A DNA stretch of 64,000 bases from Planktothricoides raciborskii GIHE-MW2 (GCF_040564635.1 NZ_CP159837.1:5257001-5321000), one strand, 5' to 3'; shown: positions 26,623-35,848, numbered from the stretch's first letter. A program made the numbers and translations. The notes: a model not told the origin generated them from the sequence alone.

Positions 26623-27060
26623 ATGATCCGTGACAAAAGTCAACATATTTTAGTGATCGAAGGGAATCCTCGGTTTCAAGAGGTCATCCTGAAAACTTTG
26701 GCAAAAATTTCGCCAAAAAATCAGGTTCATTTCGTGAATGATCCCCAAGATGCCCTCAATTTTTTAACTCAGAAAAACGACAATGCTGTTTCACCTCTTC
26801 CTCACCTGATTTTGCTGAATGTGAATGGTCAGGAGACGAATGAGCGAGATTTTTTAGCCCGGATTAAAAGTGACGATTTACTCAAAATTATTCCGGTGAT
26901 TGTGCTGACGGATTCAGAAAATTGGGAGGAAATTTTGATGGGCTATCAACTCCACGCGAATTGTTATGTGCATAAACCTGTGGAGTTGGATGATTTCGCT
27001 AATGTTGTGGAAATATTGGGCGAATTTTGGCTCAAGTGTGTCCAGCTACCGTCGATTTAA
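26623..27060 (+). CDS. Receiver-domain protein lacking the phospho-aspartate
   Basis: Stand-alone receiver domain of 145 residues, most like the Rcp1 class that pairs with phytochromes. The fold is clear (HILVIEGNPRFQEVILKTL...VIVLTDSENWEEILMGYQLHANCYVHKPVELDDF): the conserved Thr (VLTDS) and Lys (VHKP) are kept. However, the acidic pair is Glu-Gly rather than Glu-Asp, and the phosphorylation site reads LILLNVNGQ with Asn in place of Asp. It therefore cannot be phosphorylated in the usual way and is a pseudo-receiver, perhaps acting by protein binding. No sensor kinase is adjacent. Confidence 0.85.
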   Translation: MIRDKSQHILVIEGNPRFQEVILKTLAKISPKNQVHFVNDPQDALNFLTQKNDNAVSPLPHLILLNVNGQETNERDFLARIKSDDLLKIIPVIVLTDSENWEEILMGYQLHANCYVHKPVELDDFANVVEILGEFWLKCVQLPSI

Positions 27061-27450
27061 GGGGACAATGCCGCTCAGGAATGGCTGGAGATGTCACGAC
27101 TATAACCCCGGCAAACCGGACGCCAATCGTCAGTGAGTCGATCAACTTACCGTCGATCGGTAGAGTGGGCGGATTTGTTGAGTGCGATGTTGCATCCGCA
27201 ACGGGTTGCGGGTTCGCGCAACGCGGATCCCCGTTACGGGAATCCCGCTGAGGACTTACGCAAGACAACGCCATTGGAGCGAGGGGAACATTCTCAAGCA
27301 TCTCCCAAGAAAAAATTTCTGACTGACTGCGTAAGTCCTCGCTATATTTTAGGGGGTGAGAAAAACGCGGCGACAAATCCGGGAAAAATTTGCCCAAAAT
27401 TTGCCCAATTACCCCCTCGCGCAGAGTTCTACTCTACTGACTTGAATCCC
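27061..27450. other. Spacer with dispersed repeats and a MITE-like element
   Basis: No gene. It carries a partial GCGATGTTGCATCCGCAACG repeat (27184-27203), followed by GGTTGCGGGTTCGCGCAACG, and then the 89-bp element with terminal inverted repeats at 27251-27339. Open frames through it are repeat-derived. Confidence 0.6.
27251..27339. mobile_element. MITE-like element, 12-bp terminal inverted repeats
   Basis: An 89-bp segment bounded by AGGACTTACGCA and its exact complement TGCGTAAGTCCT, too short to code for a transposase. Fragments of the same end (TGCGTAAGTCC near 31457; AGGACTTACGC near 53448) occur elsewhere in the window, as expected for a dispersed non-autonomous element. No clear target duplication is visible. 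Confidence 0.7.
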
Positions 27451-28746
27451 TTACAATTGAGACATCACTTGACGGGCAGCGGCCAAGGTGCGATCGATAT
27501 GTTCTTCGGTATGTGCCAGAGAAGTAAAGCCAGCTTCAAATTGAGAAGGCGCTAAGTAAATTCCCCGTTCCAGCATTCCCCGATGGAAGCGACCAAATTT
27601 ACTTAAATCGGATTTTTTGGCATCTTCGTAATTATGCACGGGGCCGGCGGTAAAGAAGAAACCAAACATGGCGCTGATGCTACCACCACAAGCTTCATGG
27701 CCGGTTTCTTTGGCGATCGCCAACAAGCCATCACTCAACTTCTTAGTAATCTTTTCCAGATAATCATAAGTCCCTGGTTTATTGAGTAACTCCAGGGTCT
27801 TAATCCCCGCAGTCATGGCCAAAGGATTTCCCGAAAGAGTGCCTGCTTGATACATCGGGCCTGCGGGAGCCACCATTGACATAATATCGGCACGACCGCC
27901 GTAAGCGCCCACGGGCAACCCGCCACCAATTACCTTACCCAAGGTAGTCAAGTCGGGGGTAACGCCAAATTTTTCCTGGGCTCCGCCATAAGCAATCCGA
28001 AATCCGGTCATCACCTCATCAAACACCAATAACGCCCCATATTCTTGGGTGAGTAACCGTAATCCTTCCAAAAATCCCGCATCTGGAGGAATAAACCCAG
28101 AGTTGCCCACCACGGGTTCGAGGATCACCCCGGCAATTTCATTGGGGTTTTCCTCAAATAAGGCTTTGACCGCTTCTAAGTCGTTATAAGGTGCGGTGAG
28201 GGTATTGGTGGTGGTAGACTTGGGAACGCCGGGAGAGTCAGGCAAGCCGAGGGTGGCCACCCCTGACCCTGCTTTGACTAAAAACATATCGGCGTGACCG
28301 TGGTAGCAGCCTTCAAATTTAATAATTTTTTCCCGTCCGGTGAAGGCTCGCATCAACCGCAGGACTGACATACAAGCTTCAGTTCCAGAGTTGACAAATC
28401 GCACCATCTCAATGCAGGGAACTGCGTCAATCACCATTTCGGCGAGGACGTTTTCCAGCACACAGGGAGCGCCAAAGCTGGTGCCTTTTTCCAAGGCGGC
28501 TTTGAGAGCGGCAATGACTTCGGGATGGGCATGGCCACAGATCGCCGGCCCCCAAGTGCCAACATAATCAATGTATTGGTTGTCGTCTACATCCCAAATA
28601 TAAGGGCCCTGTACCCGGTCAAAGACGATCGGTTGACCGCCAACGGATTTAAAGGCGCGAACTGGGGAACTCACTCCCCCAGGCATCAGTTTAAGTGCGT
28701 CTGCGAAAATTTCTTCGGATCTTTTTGTATTAAAGGTAGTTGTCAC
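27451..28746 (-). CDS. hemL: Glutamate-1-semialdehyde 2,1-aminomutase
   Basis: PLP enzyme that converts glutamate-1-semialdehyde to 5-aminolevulinate, the committed precursor of heme, chlorophyll and phycobilins. The 431-residue product shows [36 protein letters not shown], the cofactor Asp in [10 protein letters not shown], and the Schiff-base Lys (about residue 270) in [18 protein letters not shown]. The open frame reaches ATG 28782, but GTG 28746 (or TTG 28749) fits the usual MVTTT-like start and has AGGAGAA at proper spacing. Confidence 0.96.
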   Translation of the reverse strand: MTTTFNTKRSEEIFADALKLMPGGVSSPVRAFKSVGGQPIVFDRVQGPYIWDVDDNQYIDYVGTWGPAICGHAHPEVIAALKAALEKGTSFGAPCVLENVLAEMVIDAVPCIEMVRFVNSGTEACMSVLRLMRAFTGREKIIKFEGCYHGHADMFLVKAGSGVATLGLPDSPGVPKSTTTNTLTAPYNDLEAVKALFEENPNEIAGVILEPVVGNSGFIPPDAGFLEGLRLLTQEYGALLVFDEVMTGFRIAYGGAQEKFGVTPDLTTLGKVIGGGLPVGAYGGRADIMSMVAPAGPMYQAGTLSGNPLAMTAGIKTLELLNKPGTYDYLEKITKKLSDGLLAIAKETGHEACGGSISAMFGFFFTAGPVHNYEDAKKSDLSKFGRFHRGMLERGIYLAPSQFEAGFTSLAHTEEHIDRTLAAARQVMSQL

Positions 28747-28901
28747 CAAAGTGCTTCTCCTTGGTTGGACGAATATGTACACTGTGCGGATTTTGAGTTA
28801 GTTGCAAGGGCGATCGCCCCGACAACACAAGAATCGATTATCTCATGGAGATGGATCATCGGTGACAGAGTGAATTTCAAGATTAATTAGCCATAAGTAA
28901 A

Positions 28902-29777
28902 ATGCGTGTCCTGATCGTAATTCCCCATGTTTTTAATCCTGATGGCGGTGGAAAATATGCGTCTTTAAGCGCCGATCCACAGCCGAGAATTTTGGCTTTG
29001 ACTGAATGTGTTAGAGCCTTGCATGGTCTGTATGGGTCGGATCAGATTTATTTTAAGTACGATCGCCATCAACTCTACCAATTACCGGCGAACCAAAATC
29101 CATCGATGCAAGTGGATATTATCATTGCCACCACTCAAGGACTTCATGTGCTCGATCGCCTTCCGGTGACCTCGGATTTTTATCAACACCATCCCACGGA
29201 CTGCGATCCGATGTTATTAGGGTTTCAATGTCATGGTATCCTGAAAAAAAATCTGGGTGCTTATGATTATTACGGTTATTTAGAAGATGATTTAATTTTA
29301 CACGATCCGGCTTTTTTTCAAAAGTTGCGTTGGTTTAATTCATCGGTCGGGGATGGGTGGGTACTTCAGCCGAATCGCTTTGAATGGGTGCAAGAAGCGA
29401 ATTTAATTAGAAAAAACTATATCGATCCAGAACTACTATTTAAAACGGGTCAACCGGGAGAGTTTGCCCATTATTTTACCGATAATTTAACCATTTTAGC
29501 CAGATTGATGGGTGAAGAAATTGTCATCAAACGGGCAGAAAACCCCCACTCTGGTTGTTTCTTTTTAAATCAAAAGCAAATGGAGTATTGGGCGATTCAA
29601 GATTATTTTGGCCAAATCGATTGTCGATTTTTTGGCCCTCTAGAAAGTGCGGCATCCCTCGGTTTAGCCCGGACTTTTAGAATTTATAAGCCCGCTCCAG
29701 CAAATGCCAATTTTTTAGAAATTCAGCATTTTGGGGATAAATGGAGTGATAAAATTAAAAATACGGTATTCTATTAA
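28902..29777 (+). CDS. Possible GT-A-type glycosyltransferase, unknown substrate
   Basis: This 291-residue soluble protein begins RVLIVIPHVFNPDGGGKYASL. Its centre, GAYDYYGYLEDDLILHDPAFFQKLRWF, has an Asp-rich motif after hydrophobic strands like the DxD metal site of GT-A glycosyltransferases. A conserved-looking C-terminal part follows (PHSGCFFLNQKQMEYW, GPLESAASLGLARTFRIYKP). The family is not certain to me; the glycosyltransferase call rests on the EDD motif and its context. Divergent from hemL, with a repeat-filled spacer before hisIE. Confidence 0.55.
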   Translation: MRVLIVIPHVFNPDGGGKYASLSADPQPRILALTECVRALHGLYGSDQIYFKYDRHQLYQLPANQNPSMQVDIIIATTQGLHVLDRLPVTSDFYQHHPTDCDPMLLGFQCHGILKKNLGAYDYYGYLEDDLILHDPAFFQKLRWFNSSVGDGWVLQPNRFEWVQEANLIRKNYIDPELLFKTGQPGEFAHYFTDNLTILARLMGEEIVIKRAENPHSGCFFLNQKQMEYWAIQDYFGQIDCRFFGPLESAASLGLARTFRIYKPAPANANFLEIQHFGDKWSDKIKNTVFY

Positions 29778-29981
29778 TAATTGTTGGTTGTTCTTTGTTC
29801 TTTAGTTCTTTGTTGGTTGTTGTTTGGGCAAATTCAACAATCAAAGAATCCCTACCCAACCACCAACCACCAACCAACAACAATGAACAATCAACTACCA
29901 ACAAAAAACAACTAACAACCAAAGAATCCCTACCCAACAACTAACAACCAACAACTAACAACTAAAAACTAACAACTAATT
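29778..29981. repeat. Low-complexity AACAACTAAC/TTGTTGGTT spacer
   Basis: No gene. The plus strand switches from TTGTTGGTTGTTC units to CAACCACCAAC and AACAACTAACAAC units. Two copies of AAAGAATCCCTACCC lie at 29843-29857 and 29921-29935. The same 15-mer is tandemly repeated at 41113-41187. Confidence 0.75.
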
Positions 29982-30617
29982 ATGGAAAATTTCAATACCG
30001 CAATTCCTGTAGAACAAATTCGTTACAATGAGCAAGGATTAGTCCCCGCGATCGCCCAAGATTATCTCGATGGCACCGTGTTAATGATGGCTTGGATGAA
30101 TCAGGAATCATTGCAAAAAACTTTGGCAACTGGGGAAGCCTGGTATTGGAGCCGATCGCGGCAAGAATTGTGGCATAAAGGGGCGACTTCTGGACATATC
30201 CAAAAAGTCAAATCTCTGCGCTACGATTGTGATAGCGATTGCCTACTAATTGGCATCGAGCAAATCGGCGATATTGCCTGTCATACCGGGGAACGCAGTT
30301 GTTTTCATCAAGTCGATGGGCAAATTTCTGCCCCCCCAGCCGATACATTATCTCAGGTATTTGAGGTAATCTGCGATCGCAAAAATAATCCCAATGAATC
30401 CTCTTATACTTGTAAACTATTGGCCGGTGGGGATAATAAAATCCTCAAGAAAATTGGCGAAGAAAGTGCCGAAGTGGTGATGGCTTGTAAAGATGATAAT
30501 CCCGAAGAAATTGCCGGGGAAGTAGCTGACTTATTTTATCATGCAATGGTGGCATTAGCTCATCATAATGTTCCCTTAAGAGCGGTTTATCGCAAATTGC
30601 AAGAACGCCGAGGATAA
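29982..30617 (+). CDS. hisIE: Bifunctional phosphoribosyl-AMP cyclohydrolase / phosphoribosyl-ATP pyrophosphatase
   Basis: Catalyses steps 2 and 3 of histidine biosynthesis. Residues 1-115 are the HisI cyclohydrolase domain with the zinc/magnesium cluster DCDSDC and the CHTGERSCF loop. Residues about 120-211 are the HisE pyrophosphatase domain ([32 protein letters not shown]), an all-helical NTP-PPase-like fold with the E..E and E..D metal ligands. At 211 residues it matches the fused form common in cyanobacteria. It stands alone here; no other his genes are near. Confidence 0.96.
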   Translation: MENFNTAIPVEQIRYNEQGLVPAIAQDYLDGTVLMMAWMNQESLQKTLATGEAWYWSRSRQELWHKGATSGHIQKVKSLRYDCDSDCLLIGIEQIGDIACHTGERSCFHQVDGQISAPPADTLSQVFEVICDRKNNPNESSYTCKLLAGGDNKILKKIGEESAEVVMACKDDNPEEIAGEVADLFYHAMVALAHHNVPLRAVYRKLQERRG

Positions 30618-30721
30618 GTCAATTAGCCCCATCAATAGCCTCATCTTTTAGGCGATGTTGCATCCGCGATCGCAACCTTTTAGGCGATCGCGGGTTAGCC
30701 AGAAACCATCAAATATCGGCC

Positions 30722-30760
30722 AAAAACTAGGAGCAAAAACTAGGAGCAAAAACTAGGAGC
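30722..30760. repeat. 13-bp unit repeated three times
   Basis: Perfect tandem AAAAACTAGGAGC units in the spacer between hisIE and the CIS-type gene cluster. A partial dispersed repeat (GCGATGTTGCATCCGC) lies just before, at 30652-30667. Confidence 0.85.
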
Positions 30761-30879
30761 AAAAAAATCAGGTTTCGGTAATAATTTCAGCATCGCTGTC
30801 AGAAACCTATTCAGAAACCCGATTTCTAAAATATCTGAAATATCTGAAATTTCTAAACCAAAACCTCAAAAACAAAACC

Positions 30880-31344
30880 TCAAACTTGATCCACTTCTGT
30901 TAAGGTCAAATCAACTCGCGCTTGTACCGGAGTCCCATCCCGTAAAAATCGCGTCAATCTATAACTTATTTGCTGCACAAAACAGCGGATGTATTGCTGT
31001 TGTCCCCAGGTAAACACATAAATTGGAGGACGTTTATCTTTGCCGCTGCCTTTCGTAGCAAATTCTACAGATTTTTTCAGTTTATTAATATACTTATCCA
31101 TAACATTGCTGCCATCTTCATAAGTATCAAAAACAATATTGCTAATCGTCAGAGTGTAAGGTTCTGGATAGGCAAAACTGACTTTTGGCAGACCCCTTTT
31201 GGTGCGGGCGCCTTTACTGGCATTCACCTGAATGGATCTTTGAAAAACCAATTCATTCGGATTAAACATAAACTCGATCGTGTCACTTTCTTGGGAAATT
31301 AGTTTTGCTTTTTCGAGTTTGCCAGACGCTGCTGAATTTGCCAT
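30880..31344 (-). CDS. CIS_tube-type protein of a contractile injection system
   Basis: This 154-residue protein matches the phage-tail/eCIS family that sits between the inner tube and the baseplate (Afp7/PVC7-like, CIS_tube). Characteristic elements run in order: IEFMFNPNELVF, TLTISNIVFDTYEDGSNV, PPIYVFTWGQQQYIRCFVQQI, and TRFLRDGTPVQARVDLTLTEV. In longer family members a LysM domain follows; it is absent here, so this is the short form. It is the last gene of a minus-strand run (kinase-PstS fusion, tube, disordered protein, this gene), which suggests co-transcription. No sheath, spike or baseplate gene is in the window. Confidence 0.85.
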   Translation of the reverse strand: MANSAASGKLEKAKLISQESDTIEFMFNPNELVFQRSIQVNASKGARTKRGLPKVSFAYPEPYTLTISNIVFDTYEDGSNVMDKYINKLKKSVEFATKGSGKDKRPPIYVFTWGQQQYIRCFVQQISYRLTRFLRDGTPVQARVDLTLTEVDQV

Positions 31345-31480
31345 AATGATTTTTTTAATCAGGATTTCAAGAGGAATTTATAACCGGGAAACCGGCAATT
31401 GTTCAGGATTTTGTAGGGGCAATTCCCCCCGTGGTTGCCCCCATTGATTGAATAAATGCGTAAGTCCAGTTAACCTAAGT

Positions 31481-32293
31481 TCACCAGGGTAAACGACCGG
31501 AATACGATCGCCCATTACGTTCTCGTTCGATTTGCAAGCGAGCAACCACTCGACGGTAAACTTCGCGGGCGATCGCATCTAAATTATCCGGGAGTTCGGG
31601 TTCTGAAGCCAAATACGGAGAAGTCAGGGTCACAGGTTGAATCACCGAGGGCGCGTAAGTATCTTCTTGGGGAGAAGATGGCCCAGAGGACTGACGCTGC
31701 TTGGCTTTCTCATCAGAATTTTGCCGCTGAAACCCCGTGGGAGTGAAAATAATTTCCTCCTGGGGAAAATTATCAAGATTACTCTCACTAATATTGTCTA
31801 GTAAGTCAGCCAGACTTGACCAAGAATTTGGCAATTCTGAATTAGCCGATAAAGACCCAGAAGCATTTTTTGGCCTGGGAACCAGACTGTTATTGCTGCC
31901 TGGGAGATCAAACACAATTTCTGGGGCGATCGCCCTGGATAATTCCATTGTAGCCTCATTCAAAGGGCGAATTTGACTCAAAGATTCCACCACTGTAGGC
32001 CAAGCATTTTGACTAAGTTTTGCACTCAAGTTTGACCGCCGTTGCTCTGCCGCATTTTCCCCAACAAGGGCTGAATACTTCTCACCTTTATCTTCCTCTG
32101 TCACCCCGTCATCATTGGGCGGAAATCTTGGGACAGACTTAGAGCGAGACTCAATCGCTTCCTCTGGCACAAACTCTGAGGAAATATCCCCAAAATTTTC
32201 GGGTAAAAACACCGTGGATAATCGGTGATTTTCACCTAAAGGTTTAGAGGGTAGTAAAGGATTTTGCAGACCGAGAGGTTTTACGGGAATCAT
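31481..32293 (-). CDS. Disordered protein with conserved helical tail, CIS-associated
   Basis: The protein has 270 residues. The first 225 are rich in Ser, Pro, Asn and acidic residues and probably unstructured. The last 35 (LDAIAREVYRRVVARLQIERERNGR, then YSGRLPW) form one predicted amphipathic basic helix. Such a tail is familiar to me from hypothetical proteins encoded next to the tube genes of eCIS/phage-tail clusters. Function unknown; an adaptor or assembly role is inference from location between the tube gene and the CIS_tube gene. Confidence 0.6.
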   Translation of the reverse strand: MIPVKPLGLQNPLLPSKPLGENHRLSTVFLPENFGDISSEFVPEEAIESRSKSVPRFPPNDDGVTEEDKGEKYSALVGENAAEQRRSNLSAKLSQNAWPTVVESLSQIRPLNEATMELSRAIAPEIVFDLPGSNNSLVPRPKNASGSLSANSELPNSWSSLADLLDNISESNLDNFPQEEIIFTPTGFQRQNSDEKAKQRQSSGPSSPQEDTYAPSVIQPVTLTSPYLASEPELPDNLDAIAREVYRRVVARLQIERERNGRSYSGRLPW

Positions 32294-32353
32294 ATTATTT
32301 TATTATGGTTTATTCTATCTAAAATTCATGATGAAAATGGCCGCTAAATACAA

Positions 32354-32857
32354 CTACTGAGGAAAGAAACCCGTCCCATCCCGCGCACTGAGTTCAGTCA
32401 CACCACCTCCAGCGGTCTTCGCTTGCACATTTAATCCCTCATAGGCGATCGTCAATTCTTCAATAGCAAGACTCGATGAGTTCGCTTGTAGTCCCTCAGT
32501 TTTCCACGCAACCGGAACCGCCCCAATTAGTCGCCAACATTGTATCGTTTCACCAGCTTGATTAAACAATAAAATATTAATATTGCGACGTTTCGGGGGT
32601 GAGCCTGTTGCCCAATCCCAAAAAGCCAGATCGTCAGTAATTCCCCGCTTTAAAGTCACATCAGAGAATTCTTTATGTCCCAGAATAATTCGCTGTTGAT
32701 CGTTAACTCCTCCTTCAAAGTAAGTCTCATATTTTAAGTTAACACTTAAACCGGAACATTCGCTAAAACAAGCCGTCAGGCTGTTTCCTGGCTGCATTTC
32801 TATGTAAAAACGATTAGCGGTGACATAGTTTAGCCCATGTGTATCGGCCATAATCAA
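32354..32857 (-). CDS. Phage-tail-like inner tube protein (T4 gp19/TIGR02241 type)
   Basis: This 167-residue protein has the hallmark run of the conserved phage tail tube family of eCIS and phage-like tails: RFYIEMQPG, FSECSGLSVNLKYETYFEGG, then DVTLKRGITDDLAFWDWATG, and a final IAYEGLNV. Family members form the Hcp-like ring that stacks into the inner tube. The Met at 32857 is followed by a second at 32851 (MADTHG), either of which may be used. It is 15 bases downstream of the kinase-PstS fusion gene, so the two are very likely one transcript. Confidence 0.88.
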   Translation of the reverse strand: MIMADTHGLNYVTANRFYIEMQPGNSLTACFSECSGLSVNLKYETYFEGGVNDQQRIILGHKEFSDVTLKRGITDDLAFWDWATGSPPKRRNINILLFNQAGETIQCWRLIGAVPVAWKTEGLQANSSSLAIEELTIAYEGLNVQAKTAGGGVTELSARDGTGFFPQ

Positions 32858-32872
32858 AACCCCTGGAAATAT

Positions 32873-35518
32873 TTATTTTATGTTCTTGGAATTTTTTTTC
32901 TGGATTGTTTCTGGATTCTGCCTGGGAATCGACAGGTCTTTAATAGGAATTAAACCTGTTTGAGTGAGTAAACGCTGCATTTCTACCGTTCTCATAACTT
33001 CGCAAAATTTTTGCCCTACTGGTAATAGACGATTGTCTTTTAAATAGACTAAAGCCAGAGGATAAACTAGGGGATAGCGTTGGGAAATTAATTCTGGTAA
33101 ATTCGGGCCATAACTGCCTTTATTATTACATAAGTCATTGGCGGGCGTAATCGGTTGTTGATTGTTTTGGATTAGCGGGGAAATCGGTGTTTTTTGGTCT
33201 GCTTGTAAGGCTAAAGGATAGACGGAACATTGATTAAATACTTGGCTGAAAGGGCCAAAGGCGATCGCGCCTACGGGTTGTTCTTGTTCAAAATCTCCGA
33301 TAATCCCTCGCAGCAGCTCAGTCATACTATTCGGCTGACTGATCGCCGGTTGTATCTGCACAAAACTATTTGCTTGTTGTTCAGACTGTTGAGACTTTTG
33401 TAAAGCTTGAAACTCCCGAATCAAGTTACGATCTTGCAGCACCACATCCTCGAAAAGTTCCACCGCTTCTGGTTGATTAGGGATATATAATTTCACCGGC
33501 ATATCTGGCCCACCCAATTCTTGCCAATTGGTAATTTTACCCGTGTACAGTTGACGCAGTTGCTCAAAAGTAATCTGGCCATTTAAATAAGTGGGAATAC
33601 TATTTTCTCGTTGGTTATACCCAAAAGCGACAAAAAAGACTAAGCTATCATAGCCGATAATTTTATAGTCCAAATCTCGATAGATCAGATTTCGATAGAA
33701 CTTTTCCACGCTGACCAGATTAGAAATGGCAAAATAAGCCTCTCGGTTACGAACTTTAGCGATCGCATCTGTTGCCGAAGCTTGAGGTAGATAAATCAAC
33801 TGGATCTGAGGCGGTTCCTGACCATCTTTCGCCGGAGGGTTTAAGCGTTTGGCTAACTCCTCCTGTAAAGTGGTTCCTTGGCGAATTAGATTTTCTCCTA
33901 ATAAAACCCGATGCCAAGTGTCATTTTGCTTCGCCGTATAGGAAAAAATTCCCGTGGGAAAACCGGACACTCGATCCACACAACAGACCACCGATGAATC
34001 CTTTATTTGACTGCGATCGCGAACCAGGAAAAACCAAATTAAATAACCAACTAGCAACACACTAGAAATCCCGACTATCCACAAAAGAATTTGCCGCCAA
34101 TTCCGTTTCTTTTTTTCTTCTACGGGCTTTTCTACCTCGGTAAATTCAACCTTCTCCACCAAATTTACCGAAATTTTTAACAAAGCTAATCTAGCCATTT
34201 CCGCGCTGTCAAATTGGCGTGAAGCGAAGCTATCCCGTAGACGTTCCGCCTTCCCGTAGGGTAGAGAATCGCCCAACTCCATCAAATTAAAAATAAAGTT
34301 TTTTAACTCTGGGTTCACCGACTCTGGCCAGTTTGCGTCTAGCATTGGATCTAAAGGATAACCCATTGTCCGATCTATAGAATCACCGGCTAACAAATAA
34401 AAAGCCAAATTCCCCAAATCTTTTAAATCTTGTTTAAGCGATCGGGCTGGCACTTGATTCGGTTCAGGATAAAACAAATCTTCCCACAAAGCCGGATCGC
34501 AAAGATAAATAAAAAACCCCTGTAAATTCGGCACAATAATCAACGTTTCCAGATTCAGATTTCCGTGAGGGATGCCTTGGCGAACTAATCCCGATCGCAA
34601 GCGAAACTTTTGCCGATGTAAACAATCTAAACTTTGGAGAACTTGGCTAAGAACCTGGTAGACTTCCCTGCTGGTCATTGCCCCAGTTTGTTCTAAGTAA
34701 CTGGCCAAAGTTGGGGCAGTGTATAAATTAGTATGGTAAACTAGATAGCAGCGTTCTTGGTTCGCATCAGCGATCGCCTCCGAAGGCAGAATCAGCCGAA
34801 AATCTTGAAATCGATTATCTGCTAAATTAAACCCGCCGATTCGCAAAAAAATTTCTTTCAACTGTCTAGTTTCTGTTGGGGAAAAATAACGCTTTGGTAA
34901 CAAATACTCTTTAATAATTAATGCTTCTTGATTTGAAATTTGCACCGCCTGATAAAATCTCCCAATTCCTCGGTGTCCCAGGTAATTGTCGATTTGATAG
35001 ATTTCTTTAGAACCCCGAATCTTAGTTTCCGGGGCTAACAAAGCCGGAAACCGACATTTTTGGCAAGATTTAGCATCAGCAATTTGCTCAACAGTTTGCT
35101 GAGGAAAATCACAAAATAAAGGATTTCCCACTTCACAAGCATATTTCACATAAAGTGGTTTAACAATCCTTGGTTTAACTGCCTCCTCTGTCATCGTTTC
35201 TTCCAGATTCAGTTCAGTTTCCTGAGTTTCTAATTCCCCAGCAAATTTATCTCTAACTGATTTCGGTAACTTTTTAATCAGCTTAGTGAATCTTTTAGAT
35301 TTTTTCAGTTTGTTAACACCGGGAAGCTTATCGAGCTTAATCGGCGACTTTTTCAGATTTTCCATAACAATGGGAACTATCCATTGAAATGGTCTTGGCA
35401 CCAGGCGCGTCACTGAATAAAACAAGCGATTTTGCCTAGAAGAGATTTGGCTAGTCAATTTAGCAATTTCTCTTCTTTTCCCTTCTGTGAGTAATTGTTT
35501 CCCAATGTTATCGCTCAT
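32873..35518 (-). CDS. Zinc-ribbon / pseudokinase / transmembrane / PstS-like fusion protein
   Basis: 881 residues. A basic region comes first (1-110), then a four-Cys ribbon (about 126-150: CEVGNPLFC...CQKC), as in cyanobacterial 4-Cys Ser/Thr kinases. A kinase-like domain follows (about 165-455) with LGHRGIGRFYQA and Lys in ALIIKEYLLP. The catalytic loop reads HGNLNLETL instead of HRDxKxxN and the DFG position reads DPA, so it is probably a pseudokinase. One transmembrane helix lies at about 477-499. Then comes a phosphate-binding-protein-like domain (about 515-860: GYDSLVFFVAFGYNQ, LRQLYTGKITNWQELGG, PVGAIAFGPFSQV). Residues about 415-438 are coded by a dispersed DNA repeat. Topology suggests a ligand-sensing extracytoplasmic part joined to a cytoplasmic kinase-like part, and linkage to CIS genes suggests it controls or anchors them (inference). 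Confidence 0.82.
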   Translation of the reverse strand: MSDNIGKQLLTEGKRREIAKLTSQISSRQNRLFYSVTRLVPRPFQWIVPIVMENLKKSPIKLDKLPGVNKLKKSKRFTKLIKKLPKSVRDKFAGELETQETELNLEETMTEEAVKPRIVKPLYVKYACEVGNPLFCDFPQQTVEQIADAKSCQKCRFPALLAPETKIRGSKEIYQIDNYLGHRGIGRFYQAVQISNQEALIIKEYLLPKRYFSPTETRQLKEIFLRIGGFNLADNRFQDFRLILPSEAIADANQERCYLVYHTNLYTAPTLASYLEQTGAMTSREVYQVLSQVLQSLDCLHRQKFRLRSGLVRQGIPHGNLNLETLIIVPNLQGFFIYLCDPALWEDLFYPEPNQVPARSLKQDLKDLGNLAFYLLAGDSIDRTMGYPLDPMLDANWPESVNPELKNFIFNLMELGDSLPYGKAERLRDSFASRQFDSAEMARLALLKISVNLVEKVEFTEVEKPVEEKKKRNWRQILLWIVGISSVLLVGYLIWFFLVRDRSQIKDSSVVCCVDRVSGFPTGIFSYTAKQNDTWHRVLLGENLIRQGTTLQEELAKRLNPPAKDGQEPPQIQLIYLPQASATDAIAKVRNREAYFAISNLVSVEKFYRNLIYRDLDYKIIGYDSLVFFVAFGYNQRENSIPTYLNGQITFEQLRQLYTGKITNWQELGGPDMPVKLYIPNQPEAVELFEDVVLQDRNLIREFQALQKSQQSEQQANSFVQIQPAISQPNSMTELLRGIIGDFEQEQPVGAIAFGPFSQVFNQCSVYPLALQADQKTPISPLIQNNQQPITPANDLCNNKGSYGPNLPELISQRYPLVYPLALVYLKDNRLLPVGQKFCEVMRTVEMQRLLTQTGLIPIKDLSIPRQNPETIQKKNSKNIK

Positions 35519-35638
35519 AATGTTTAATCGATTTAATCGGTTTAATCGGTTTAATCTGTAGTCAACCTAATCTGTCAACCTAAGCTATAATTAACCTTAT
35601 ATAATTATAAATATCAAAGGGCAAAGGAGCCGAAAATA

Positions 35639-35848
35639 ATGGCAGTAGAAGAAGTCGTAAGACTATTTAGAACCGTGCAACAATATCCTGAGATCAAAGA
35701 GAAGTTAAACTCAGCGCCGAACCTGGAAACCTTAGTACAAATGGCCGGAGAAATGGGTTATAGTTTTACCGTTGAAGAATGGAAACAAGCCACCCGTTTT
35801 GAAGTAGAGGAATTAAAGTCTAAATTGTCAGAAATTCCTGGGATTTAA
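35639..35848 (+). CDS. Nif11-like small protein
   Basis: This 69-residue helical protein matches the Nif11 domain: VEEVVRLFRTVQQYPEIKEKL, then APNLETLVQMAGEMGYSFTVEEW. In other cyanobacteria the domain serves as the leader of RiPP precursors. Here there is no double-Gly cleavage site or Cys-rich core after the domain, and no modifying enzyme nearby, so this is a stand-alone Nif11 protein of unknown role. AAAGGAG lies upstream at good spacing. It is divergent from the kinase-PstS fusion gene, 120 bases apart, and may share a control region with the CIS-type genes. Confidence 0.85.
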   Translation: MAVEEVVRLFRTVQQYPEIKEKLNSAPNLETLVQMAGEMGYSFTVEEWKQATRFEVEELKSKLSEIPGI

